A DNA stretch of 64,000 nucleotides from Drechslerella dactyloides (Eukaryota > Ascomycota > Orbiliomycetes > Orbiliales > Orbiliaceae), in contig JAGTWJ010000001.1 in assembly GCA_020064725.1 (NCBI GenBank), forward strand, positions 5,022,001-5,086,000, written 5' to 3'. How positions within the stretch are numbered: position 1 is the first letter of the stretch; each line of letters opens with the position of its first letter. This document shows positions 36,701 through 48,602 of this stretch, piece by piece. The notes under the pieces were generated by a model. The model was not told the DNA's origin. It saw nothing but the letters and a program-made list of their open reading frames with translations, and made no database searches. Made by a program: the position numbers and the translations under genes.

Positions 36701-39700
36701 CTGTGCGGCTCTCTCGATCACAGAAGATGCGAGCTCAAGATTATCGTTGACAATAACAAGGATGGCCTGGTCCGCGAATGCCGGTTCGGGGTAGCCGTTT
36801 GAGGTCAGAAGTTGCCGAATATGGTTAGACATGCTCATCCGCAACGGCTCCTTGCACGTAACAAGGGCGAGGCTTCCAGCCATAGTCTGCACCATACTAT
36901 GGGCAGCCTTCCGCATTTTTTCCTCGCTCGGTTCCATGGCAAAGTCCTTGACGATGAGCTGGCTGGTGGAGATCGCTGCTATCGTGACCGATCTCTCCAC
37001 TACGGGTGACATTATCTCCCGGATGGCGCGTTCGATAGCGGCAACCAGAATGCTCCGGATCTTGGGGTGCTGTCCGAATTGGTTAACGGTGTTGCCGATG
37101 ATGATCTGATTGTGGAGGTCGGGAAGGAGAGAGCTAATGGCGTTCTCGGAGAAACGGTCTGAACGGTCGTCCCGCGGGAACATCATGCCTGGGTATTCTC
37201 CCAGGCCGTCGACTAAGGCTTCTGCCTCGTCTTGGAGAGGAGGTCGGTCTCTGATTTCTGTCGAAGCATCCACATTCTTAATGTCGGTGCCGAGCGCTTT
37301 GCAGAGAACCTCGATCTCGAACTTGAGGTTTAGCTTCAGCTCAGCGAAACGGTAGAGCTCTGCAAGCAGCCGAAGAATGGCCATCGTCCATGGATTAGGC
37401 GGTTTGAAAACAGTCGACTTGCTAGCCTGCTCCAGCACTTTGCAGGTGAAAGGTAAAGCCACAACCAAGCGTTGGCTATCATAAGCTTCGATGAGAAGCT
37501 CCTTGAACGCAATCACTTTGTGTTTGATGGGCTTGTCCTTGGCCAAAGTTAGGCCACCAAGCCAGATGCCAAGGTGCTTGAGATGTGCACGATCAGTCGC
37601 GGAATGAACTGTATTCTCGTTGTTAAGAAGATTGAAGGCATTCCGGTACGTTTCGTGCAGAACTTCAGCCTGCAGCATCTTGCTTCCAATCCCATCTAGG
37701 AAGTCGATATACAGCTTGTGATTGTTGGGTTCCAGCCGCGCACGCTGAACAACCAGATAGTCTGCAAACCATCGATAGGCCTTTTCATTGAGGCAGCTCT
37801 GAAACTCCTTAAGCTTCACATCGAGGTTGGAGGCTGTGAGGTTGTTGACGATAAAGAGGACCTTATCACGAACGCGTTCCGCTGGCTCCTCGTAGGAGTC
37901 CTCGTCTTGCGGAGAGGTGTCGAGCCGAAGAGCCCTGAAAGCGACCACGGGCTGAGGAGTCAACGCAGGTTCGATCGATCCGTTAGTGATGACTTGCGTC
38001 GGGAACATCATCTGGTCGTTTTCTGCATCCACGTCCGTCACGGAGCCCTGGCCGTCGCCGGAAGACACTACGCGCAAGGCAATTTCCATGATGTCCGTGT
38101 TTTGGAGCCCAGGCACCGTCACAAGGTGGTGGCAGAATCCGCGCCATTCGAGCAATCGTTTAGGGAAATGTTTGAGGGCTTGGAGGCCGAATTTGTACAT
38201 GTTGTCCTTCGGCGGATGCTTCTTAACAGCGTCCAAGACCATACCAAGAGCGACATTCAACGCCAGTCCTTCCAGTAGATGGTACTCGATAAGACTACCA
38301 AAAAGTACCGAGGTAGTAGCGAGCGGCTCGATTGGATACGAAGGATAGCATGTATATTCATCGAAAAGACTGTGTATCATGCATGCGAAGAGATCCTGAT
38401 CCTGCACAGTGTCCGAATTCTTGAGATTTTGTAGGTCCTTTACCATAGTTGTGATTGTGATTTCGCCACTGTACATTTTCTGGTAATACTCCTGCATTTT
38501 CTTATCGACGTCTGGTGAGAATGTGTTCTTGTTGCGGTTGGCGGAGAGGATGATGTGATCGTGGCCCTGGCGGAGATTGATAAGACGAGGGTAGGACTGG
38601 ATGCATTTGCGTTGAATCGAGACCATGAAGTCTCGCTGCTCGGACGCGGCCAGTGTCGCTTGCTCGCTATTGATACTGTATTCAATCAGCCGCGCTCTGG
38701 GGTAGGCATGTCTCAGATGTTTATCGGACGGGAAACTTACGTTTGTTCGCAGAGTTCGATGATCTGGCCGACCTCGGCAGCATGGAGACTGACCTGCGAT
38801 TTTGGCCTCTCGGGTTCAGAAGGCTGAAACTCATAGTCTGCGGAGCTCCTGTTCTCCAAGAACAGGAGCATCTCGTCTATGAACTCTTTACCATGCTCGG
38901 CGTACATTTCAGCAAGCCATTTCTCAAGGTTCATGGCATCCGTAACACCAGCTGCACACGCGAGATCCAACGCCAATTCAGTATACGAGATTGACTTTGA
39001 CAGCTCCCACAAAATGTGAATCTCCTTAGCGATATCCAAGATGCGGGCCACTTTAAGCTTGTCGGATCTGTATATATCGATGAAACGTTCGACGACACCG
39101 ATACGGTCGTAAGTCCACAGGAGATAGAAGACCAACTGGCGAGACGGCGATCCTTCGAAAAATACCCCGAAGAGCCGCTTTACAATTCCTTCATGTTCCG
39201 GGGGCCAAGGTTTGGTGGCGATGAAGGCACCGACTAGCAGAAGCTCAGGAACGAGCTTCCACTGACGATCCACCAGAGCACCAGCTTCCGTTTTGATATC
39301 CTTTGGTACCGAGCGATCGACGGCGAGGTAAATCAAGGACTGTACGGCTCCGAGAGAGTTCAATTTTTGGTTCTCATAAGTGGTTGCTAAAGCTGACAAC
39401 TTGGCCGGCGCATCTTGAAACTGGTCGTTGATAGATACGATTTTCTGCCAATTAGGCACTTTGGCGAGGTTGAAGCTTTCGAACCGACGGCTGAGAAGAG
39501 CTTTCATGATGGAGAGCTGAGACTTCGGGTTACTCTTGATACCTGACCAGAGGCGAGAGATCTCGAGATCAGGGTGTTTCTGAGTGGCGACCAGGAGGCC
39601 TTTGATGAGAAGAGACAAGCCGTCTGGGTCCTCTATAACGAATTCAGGTTTATCGAGTAACTGGATAAGCAGGCTCCAGTCGAAAGCCGGTCCAATGTTG

Positions 39701-40839
39701 TTCTCCATAATAGCCTTGACGAAGATTTCGGGATTCCAGTCGGTGGGGTGCGGGCTGGTAGCCATGGTAATGAGCATCTCAGCGACCTCCTCTTCGCTGA
39801 GCTCAACCTTCCATTTCCGCTTGAGAACTTCTTTACAGGCCTCAAGCGAGTTAGTACTATTCGATCCAGCCATCGTGAACAGCCGTTTCAATGACTCCTG
39901 GCCCCTCATCTTTTCGACGGGCTCGGTGACGGCCTGTATTTCTTCAGGTATGGTCGTTGCGCTGAAACGGACGCGGGCGGCGTACGACAAGTTCAATTTG
40001 GCGTTCAGGTCAAAGAAGGATGGAAGCGGCTCGGAAAGGTAATCGGCTAAATATTGCGCGGTAAGGGAGGGTTCCCAGGTCTCATGCTTCGCGGGATTGG
40101 CCAGGATCTCCAACATGGCCCCAAAGGCGTTGGTAATTATTTCGTGGGCTGGGATCGCGCCGAGGGGCAAAGCGGTCAGCACATGTATATCTGGAGGAAA
40201 TCCAAGACCAAGGTAAGATTTTTGTACCTTTCGTCCGCAAGTCCTGTTTGGGACTGTGTTTGAAGCCAAGCGCGAACACACTCCGGCCCAGCGCATCAAG
40301 GTTAAAATGCCGCATAAATCCAGCAAGGTCAAAGTCTTTGAACAGGTCGGTGTCGTTACCGGCGATGGCTTCTGCGATGTCCCGGGCGAGGTTTGTGTTC
40401 TCGGAGGCCTTTTGGACCTCCTCTGCAAGGAGCCTGTAGTTGTGGGGGTTTTCGATCTGTCGGTTGATGTTTGGGAATATGGTGGGGGCATTTCCAGTGA
40501 TAAGGCGGCGTATAAGCTTGGTGTAGACTTCCATGCCGTTTTGCTCGCACAGCTGCATCACCATCTGATTAGCATTTTGACTCGAATTGGTCGGTGGCGA
40601 CTATAGAATTCGGGTTGATGGGGATGGGGTTTGCTCACCTGTCTTATTTGGTTGGCCTGGGATTCGTATTTATCTTCCTTCATGGTACTAACAAGGAGGA
40701 AGACCTGGGCGACGACTATCTTTGATAGATTGGCACCGCCAGCTGCACTTCCCGCCCCTCCGCCGGCCGTCGACGCCGAGGTCGACGACCCGGCAGGTCC
40801 TGCACTAGGTGACTGCGTCGTGGCGGTTCGGAACAGCAG
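33729..40839 (-). CDS. NOT1: CCR4-NOT complex scaffold subunit NOT1 (5' end unresolved)
   Basis: Nine exons are assembled: 40839-40639, 40564-40228, 40190-38741, 38675-36197, 36137-35838, 35782-34962, 34905-34175, 34127-33847 and 33785-33729. All phases agree, giving at least 2218 residues. The order matches fungal Not1: an N-terminal helical region starting NLSKIVVAQVFLLVSTMKEDK, the TTP-binding-like region, the MIF4G domain that binds Caf1 (around MQEYYQKMYSGEITI and HLGIWLGGLTLAKDKPIKH), the DUF3819 region (RAIREIMSPVVERSVTIA), a poly-Gln linker (36301-36360), and the C-terminal Not1 domain (NLYERVLERLLRYLGG; ANQLRYPNSHTHFFSCTLL). It organises deadenylation and translational repression in the cytoplasm. 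The start codon is not settled: in the same frame a TAA at 40851-40849 lies just upstream and the nearest ATG in frame is far away, so a 5' exon is missing. The end given is the acceptor of the first certain exon. Confidence 0.95.
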
Positions 40840-43548
40840 CTGTGAGGTTTAAACCTGCTGCTGCTGTTGATACTCTGGATGCTGTGGGTAGGGTGGGTAA
40901 TGGGAGGTACGAAGGTAAGGTGGGAGGAGTATCTGCGAGACGGATGCCTGCTTTCTCTGGATGGATACCGGAGGGGGTCCACGAGGGGGTCGGAGGTTTG
41001 GTAGATGATTGGTGAGAGCTGGGTGATCGGTGGGTCGGTCTGGGGCGATGAAAGGTGGAGACTCCAGCAGTGAGCGAGAGGGAGGCGGAGAGAGAAGGAG
41101 AGAACGAGAACTCGATGGCAGGTTGCAGCGGCGGTGATGACAGGTGAGTGTATCCAAGGAGACGCGACGGGAGAGGCCGGCGACAGAGGGAGACGATGGT
41201 ATACAATGGCGATGAAGCGGGTAGAAGGGAGGAAGGGTCGGACGTCGATGGTTGATGGGGGGAGGCGGGAGAAGAGGCAGGAGGAAGCGTCGTTTGCGTG
41301 TGTCCTGGGCTATTTTCTTATTAACTTTTGGAGAGGCCGAAGCGAGCGGGCGTGCGAGTTTAAAGTTGGTGTTGCTGTGGCGGTTTGGCGGTTGTCTGTC
41401 GTGTGGTGTTGCGTGCGGCTGCCCGCAAAAAAAAAGTGCTACTTCTGGGGAACTGGGCCGGATATAAAAAGGAACTCCAAGATGGCTACGCTCGAGTGCG
41501 GGAGGAACACAGGCTGGAGGCAATCACCATGCCGGTGGCAATGGCAACAGCAAGCAGCGGTAAGCGTGGACGCCTCGTCCTGGTGAAGAGCGATATTATA
41601 CAACTGTAATAGAAGAAACCGCTCTGTATCACCAGCTCGGCCATGGGGTAACAGCGAATGGGCACGTGTGCACACCGGTATCGCGATCGCAGATGTCATT
41701 TTGATTGCTTGTCTATTAAGTTGTATCTGTCCGCAGTATTAACCAATATGATATCGATATTGATGGGGGCTGGTTAATTAACATTTAACGTTAACGTTAA
41801 TTAATACGCGCGGCTGCATGCAGGAACGGCTGCGAGCTAAACGTTCTACTTCGTGATGGAGAGCATGTGAAGCATCATGAGCTATCCAGGTTTGCAAGGA
41901 GATAACCTCTAACTACGCATTTATTTGAACGGCTGCAGCAATACAAATTGCAAACATCGATCTATACGATCACTATGATGTGGACAGTGATAGACGTGAC
42001 ACTAGCTGTTCATGTTGCAACGTTGATTCTGTAACTACTAATTCCTTATATACCTAGTCACACAGTCTTGGAATCGCAAAGTTATATATGATATTGCGGA
42101 TACCCCTTGCATCGTGATATATTTCTAGAATTTCAGGAGGACTTCGCTTCCGCTCAGGACTCCTAAGCTAAGTCAGTGCCTGGAACCAGGCCCAGCTGAA
42201 ACAGCTGCTACCGATAACGATATCGCTGGACCGTCAAACGGCCGTTCTCCAGTGACCCGGTGCCAAGACATCTCCCAAACTTGACAATGTTTCTGACATT
42301 TTGGTCTGTGTCGGCATCAGAACGCATTGCTTGACTCGGGAGCATACTCGCTCCTGTATTTTGCCGTCGAACAGGTAGAAACCTATCGAAAACGGAAGTA
42401 TAATTGACGCGATATATGGTTCCTCAGGGTAGCTCGGGCCGAACAAAGGGCACCTGCAGCATCCTCGATTGAGACAACAGCAGCAGCAGCAGCTAGCCCT
42501 AACGTCGCCCGGGATGTCATGTTCATGTTGTCTTGAGCTCGCAACATTTCAGGTCCGTCGTCCGCTCGTTATGCGAAATGTAGTTTGAATTGAATATAGA
42601 CCGAACATCTGGGGATGGCAGCTAGATATCGTATACCAGCTGTATGCGACTCCAGAAAACGGCCGCCCATGATCACTAGGCTGTCGTCCGCATGAGCACA
42701 CATGCCCAGCCGCTCCGTCCGCTGCAGGTCGACGTGTCTGCAGCTCCGTGATTTGGCCCGCCCGCCAGCCCGTTAGACTGCCAGCCTGCCAGCCTGCCAG
42801 CCAGCGCCCGGCGCTAAAACAGCACGACCTGCTGCTGGCGTGATGAGATTGTCGTCTTATGCGATGGCGATGGTGGAGCTAGCATGTGTGTACTTGTGCT
42901 TGTAGCGTGTAGAAAATACGTTTGGCTGCTGCCCGGCGCTTGGGCAGGCTGGTTGTTGTGGAGACGCCCGGGCGGACCCTTGTTGGACAACAATGCAGCC
43001 TCCGCAGCTGGCAGCCCCAACACCACGCCTTCGACGCCGCTGCGATATATGATGCAGCATCCCAGCTGCCATCTAACCCGTCTAACCCGTCCGACCCGTC
43101 TCAGTGACGACAGCCCCTTTCCTCCTCGACGAAGTGCGTGTGCGTGTATCGGTTTTCTTTCTTTCTCATCGCCTGTCTTTTCTGTTTTCTTTGCTCGTAG
43201 CTTGCTTGCCCCCCTCGACAAAACATCAGCAACGGTAACGTAGCGCCCCGTGCACTTGTGTTCATTACCACCTCGATCGATTACCGGACAGCATTGCGGA
43301 CGACGGAGCAACCGAACCGACTGCCTCGTTCCGGCCATTGCAGCATTCCTTCGAACCAAACCCGTCCTCACTTGATGATACCATAACACCTCTTCCTCCG
43401 ACCACATCACGACATCTCGTCGGATACGCCTCGTTTGTCATTCGCCTCCGCCTCAATTTGTGACCAATACCCGATATCCATCCCTCAAAACCTCGTTCCG
43501 AAATCCAATCGAAGGCGACTAGCTCCTTCGAGAGCACCATAGGCAATC
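40840..43548. other. Divergent promoter region of NOT1 and the F-BAR gene
   Basis: The first exon of NOT1 probably lies in about 40850-41530, where the minus strand is C/T-rich and has open frames. From 43100 to 43548 the + strand has C/T-rich leader sequence before the F-BAR gene. The middle (41600-42800) shows no coding frame. Confidence 0.5.
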
Positions 43549-46500
43549 ATGCCTGCTGTCGTCGGCGTATCTGGCGGGCCCGGAGTGCCGTTGTCATGTA
43601 CGTTGAGAAGCTCCCATCCAGCCGTCCACCTCAGCCGACCAATCTGAATCTAACCGTGCTGACCCGTGACACCACAGTCGCCAACAACTTCTGGGGCAAG
43701 GATGACGCTGGCGTCGGGCCGATGCTCGAGCGTATGCACGCTGCGAAGACGACATGCGAAGAACTCAAATCATTCTACGCAAGTACGTATACCTGAAATT
43801 CCTCCAGAACACGCTTTTTGCCTCCGTACGGACGCCCGGACTAATGAACGAACGAATGTTTCCTGCATAATAGCTCGAGCTTCCATCGAAGATGAATACG
43901 CCCGAAAACTGCTCGCACTCTCCAGCAAAAAACTTGGCTCGCTTGAAACAGGATCACTAAAGGCTAGCTTGGATATCGTCAAGCAGGAGCTGGAGTCAAT
44001 GGGGAAACAGCATCAAAATGTCGCCGCCCAGATGAAAAACGAGCTGGACGATGCACTCGCAGCGTTTGCTGGCGCAATGCGAGAGAGAAGGAAGATCGTC
44101 CAGCTCGGCATCGAGAAGCTCCTCAAGTCGAAAATGTCTCAGACGAACTCCGTCAACAAGGTACGCCACCGTATATGTTTAATGCTTCGAGACTTACCGG
44201 CTGACTAGACCTTGAAAATAGACGAGAGATCGCTATGAAAAGGATTGCCTGCTCATCAAAAACTACCTCGCTCAAGGACATATGGTTATGGGCCAGGAGG
44301 AGCGGAAGAACAAGGCTAAGCTAGAGAAGACGCAGGTCCAGCTCACTGCTTCGAACGGAGAATATGAATCAGCCATCAAAGTCCTCGAGGAAACCACAGC
44401 TCGTTGGAACAGGGATTGGAAGTCAGCCTGTGATAAATTCCAAGATCTGGAGGAAGAGAGACTGGATTTCATCAAGGCCAGTCTCTGGTCGTTTGCCAAT
44501 ATCTCCTCCACCGTCTGTGTGACAGACGATAGTTCCTGCGAAAAGATTCGAGTTTCCCTCGAGGATTGCGAGGTGGAGAAGGACATCATAACATTTATCC
44601 AAGCTAAAGGAACCGGTGGCGACATCCCCGACCCGCCAAAGTACATCAACTTTTGCAGAGGTGATGTGTCCGACGACGGACAATCGATCGACGAACCGGG
44701 CTACAGCCTTGCCCAATTCCCTAGAGAAGGGAACCCATCTTTCCGTTCCGCATCGCCAATCCCTCCGCCTCTGAGCCTCGATCAACCGATCGAAGAAGAC
44801 CCGATTGAGAATGAATCCGTTGCGGTCCCAGAGACAGTCACCACATCCGCCCACAGCCGCCGAAGCCGTGAAGGAAAATCTAAGAGGAAATCTGATGGAG
44901 AGGGCATAATCAAAAAGTCAAAGTCCAAGCCAGACATCACAGAGCTTAGCAAAGAAGAGAAGAGGAAGAGCAGGGAAGCACGCAAGAAGACTCGCAGCAC
45001 GCCCGACTTCAAGGAGGAGGAAACCTACAATTCCGGCGGAGTGAGCGACCGAACACCGAATAAGCTCCGTCGAGAGCGCGAACGCGAAAATGGAGCGTCC
45101 TCAAGAAGCAGCAGGCACGAAGCCGCACGAGAACAACCCGTTGATAATACCACCCCTCAACGAAACAAGGATAGGCGACCTGACCCGTATTCCAACAACG
45201 TCTCACCATACGGCCCCGGCCGACAGACCACATACAATGAATATCCATTGGACGGCATCACCAGGTACTGTCGCCAGCAGCCATCCGACCTCAGTTCAGC
45301 CAGTAGCCCTGAGCCTAGACCTCTCAGCAGTTATGGCAGCGAGTACTCCAATCCAACTAGTATTTCCTCTGGAGACGCCTATGACCCCAGTCATGCCATG
45401 ACTGGATACGGCAACCAGCCTGCCGAGAAGAGCCCGACGAAGAAGAAAGGGTTCCTGGCTCATACTCCGTTTAGGAAACGGAGCAAGTCTGAGAAGGACC
45501 GTGAGCGCCGGCCGCCAGGGCATTCGGCGTCGCCTCAGTTTCCGGATAACCCTCATATGTCACAGATGAATCAGAACTACCCAGCGCCGAACCAGTGGCA
45601 ACAGCCACCACCTCAACATCAGCAGCAGCAGCAATACTATCACCAGCCGCCTCAAGCGCAATCACGACCTCAACCAAACCCTCCGCCTGTTTCTCATAGG
45701 CAGACATGGTCGCCGGCAACCGCCCAGCAGCAGATGCGAGCATTGCCTGCGCAACCGCAGCAGCAACCTTCGAGTCGCGCGCAGCCCAACTACTACTTTG
45801 AAGGCACCCCAGAGCCCGAGCCGATTGACCCGCGAGCTAGCGTCCAGCTGAACATTGGAGGAAATGTGTTCGACGTTAACACCAACGAACAGAACAGCCG
45901 CAAGCTCCCAAAGCCGACTCAGGAACCGCCTCCGGATGACGATATTGATCTCGACCCGATTGCGCAGGCTCTCGCTGAGCTGAAGGGGGTCCACAAGAAA
46001 GTCAACACGAACGCGCGGGCTACAGCAGACCGGTTCTACGGACTGCAGACACCTGCACCGCCTGCGACCCCTGGAATCCACATGCGAGATAACAACCTCC
46101 CAGCGCCTCCACCGTCTCGGGGCCAGATGGACCAAAGCTACACTGCACCGCCGCCAGGCCCTCCTCCCCCATCAGCAGTCGCAGCTACCCCAGCACCAGC
46201 ACCCATGAGACAGGAACTTCCCAAAGCCGGAGCACTAGGCCTGCCGCCTCCAGCTTTCACATCTGCTCAGATGCAAAAGACAACCCAACGCTACGTCAAT
46301 AAGACCCAGAATCTCCTCAACAGCGGCACTGCTCCAGCTGCCCCTCCTCAAGTCCAACCGGACCCACGACCTCGGTCCAGCACACTCGACAGACCGCAGA
46401 GCGGTCAAAGTCAACGAGCGCTGCCGACACCGACACCACCTTCCGCCGACACCACCCCACGATCCGCGAGCCCCGTTGTACCTCCCCGCAGCAGGTCACC

Positions 46501-48602
46501 CCGCGTAGGATTCGTGGCAGACCCAATGACCGCCCTTATCCCCGTTGGCGCCAGCGCAGCTCCCCCACCTCTACCTGCCCAATCCTCCCGACAAGCTCAA
46601 TTCCTCGCCGCCCAACGCGGCCAGCCGGTGCCGGGACGACCGTTCTCAACATCCCCACTCGCCCGACAACAGGAAGAAGCACAGCGACAAGCACAGGCGC
46701 AAGCCGAGCTGCAAGCGCAACAGGAAGCGCAAGCTAGAGCCCGCGCGGAATCGGAAGCGCAAGCTCGAGCACAGGCCGAAGCACAGGCGCGTGCACAGGC
46801 AGAGGCGCAGTCTAGAGCCCGAGCGGAGGCTGAAGCCCAGGCTAGGGCCCAGGCGGAAGCGCAAGCACAGGCACAGGCTAGAGCCCAGGCTGAAGCGCGC
46901 GCAAAGGCCGAGGCCCAGGCAAAGGCCGAGGAAGAAGCCGCCCGTGTGCGCGCAGAGAGCGAGGCTCAAGAACGCCGGCAGCAGCAGCAACAGGCGCAGG
47001 CACAGCGTGAAGCGCAGCGACAGCAAGAACTGCTGCTGGAACGGCAGAGGAAGATGGAAGAGCAGCGGAAGGTCGACGAGCAACGACGCCAGCAGCAGGA
47101 GCAGCAGCAGAAAGAAGCGCAGCTTAGAGAGCAGCAGCAACTTCAGGAACAGCAACTCCGCGAACAGCAGATGCAAGAGCAGCAGCTTCGGGAACAGCAG
47201 ATGCGGGAAGAGCAGCTTAGAGAGCAGCAAATCAAGGAGCAACAGCTACGTGAACAGCAGCAGCAGCAGCTCAAGGAACAACAGCTTCGCGAACAGCAGA
47301 TGAAGGAGCAACAGCAGCGGGAAGCCCAGCTCCGAGAACAACAGCTCCGAGAACAACAGGCCAAGGAAGCGCAGTTGCGGGAACAGCAGTTACGCGAGCA
47401 GCAACTTAAGGAACAGCAGCTTATGGAGCAGCAGATTAGAGAGCAGCAGCTCCGGGAACAGCAGCAGTTACGCGAGCAACAGCTCCACGAGCAGCAGCTC
47501 CGCGAGGAACAATTGCGTGAGCAGCAGCTTCGCGAGCAACAAATCCGCGAGCAACAGGTGAAGGAAGCGCAGCTTAGAGAGCAGCAGCAACGGGAAATGC
47601 AAATGCAGCGGGAACGGGAGGAGCAGGCCGCGCGCGACCTCCAGATGAAGCAGCAGCAGGAACGTGAGCAACAACGACAGCGCGAGCTCCAAGAGCAGCA
47701 TCAGCGAGAGATGCTCCAGCGCCAGCAGGAAGAGCAACGCCAGCGCGAGATCCAAGCGCAGCAGCAGCGGCAGCGCGAGATCCAGATGCAGCAACAACAG
47801 CAGCAACAGCAAGCTCCAATGCCGAGACCGCAGATGCCCGCCGCCCAGATGAGCCGTCCTGTCTCTCCTGCCATGCAGAACCCGATGCGTGCAGCCTCTC
47901 CCGCGTCGATGAGAGCCAAGTCGCCCGTGCCGCCGCAGATGCAGAATTCCCCTCGCATGTCGTTTCGCGGAACATCGCCGTCCCCCGTTCCAATGGGAAT
48001 GATGAACGACAACCGGCCCGTCAGCCAGCAGAGCAGCAATACATTTGTCAGCGCGAACGGTATGGAGACGGACGAATATGGTCGGAATCGGCCGGGTAGT
48101 CGGATGACGATGACGGATGGCAGGCCGCGGAGCTCGTATGGATTGAATGCCGAGACTGGCGCCGTGGTGCTACCGGGCGGCGAGGAGGAGAGCGGGATCG
48201 AGCTGAGGGATCCGACGAGACAATATAGCAGAGACGGACGGCCGGTCCTTCAATATGGTATGTACCAACTAGCTCTAAAGCTTACCGTTCCATTATCATG
48301 GGGAGATTGAATATATGCTGATCATGTGTGGGTGCAGCGCGTGCGAGATATGCCTTTAGTGCAACGCTTCCAATAGAATTGTCGTTCCAGAAGATGGACA
48401 TACTTGCGATATTGAGGACGCAGGATGATGGATGGTGGGAGGCCGAGATTGTGGGTGATTTACCGCCGGGAGCACACCCGAGGGATCTTATAGGTATGTG
48501 TCTTTACGCGAGCTAGTATGCTGTGTCGGTTATGGAGTGCGTTTACTAACTCGTGCGTCTTACGTAGGATTGGTTCCGTCGAATTACCTGGCTCCGCTGT
48601 GA
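43549..48602 (+). CDS. Cdc15/Imp2-type F-BAR and SH3 protein with giant Q/E/R linker
   Basis: Exons 43549-43597, 43678-43782, 43874-44160, 44222-48257, 48338-48493 and 48568-48602 give 1555 residues. The F-BAR domain (about residues 17-270) starts FANNFWGKDDAGVGPMLERM and includes TRASIEDEYARKLLALS, KTRDRYEKDCLLIKNYL and NRDWKSACDKFQDLEEERLDF. A Ser/Pro/basic disordered region follows, with a KKKGFLAHTPFRKRSKSEKD patch. A long Ala/Gln/Glu/Arg repeat region (46674-47815) comes next, and a C-terminal SH3 domain (ARYAFSATLPIELSFQKMD, DDGWWEAEIVGD, GLVPSNYLAPL). Such proteins bind curved plasma membrane and organise the contractile ring and septum, recruiting formin and other ring factors through SH3. 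The length is well above the about 930 residues of fission yeast Cdc15, mainly because of the linker and repeats. Confidence 0.93.
46674..47815 (+). repeat. Coding tandem repeat (AQAR/AQAE then REQQL units)
   Basis: Within exon 4 of the F-BAR gene, 46674-46960 encodes repeats of Ala-Gln-Ala followed by Arg or Glu. From about 47100 to 47800 it encodes short units such as LREQQ, LKEQQ and MREQQ in long series. DNA units of 15-21 nt vary in synonymous positions. The product would be a highly charged single helix or coiled coil. Confidence 0.9.

Noticed and set aside
46646..47812. Leu/Cys-rich frames antisense to the F-BAR repeat
   Set aside because: They are the complement of CAG/GAG-rich codons and have no independent support.
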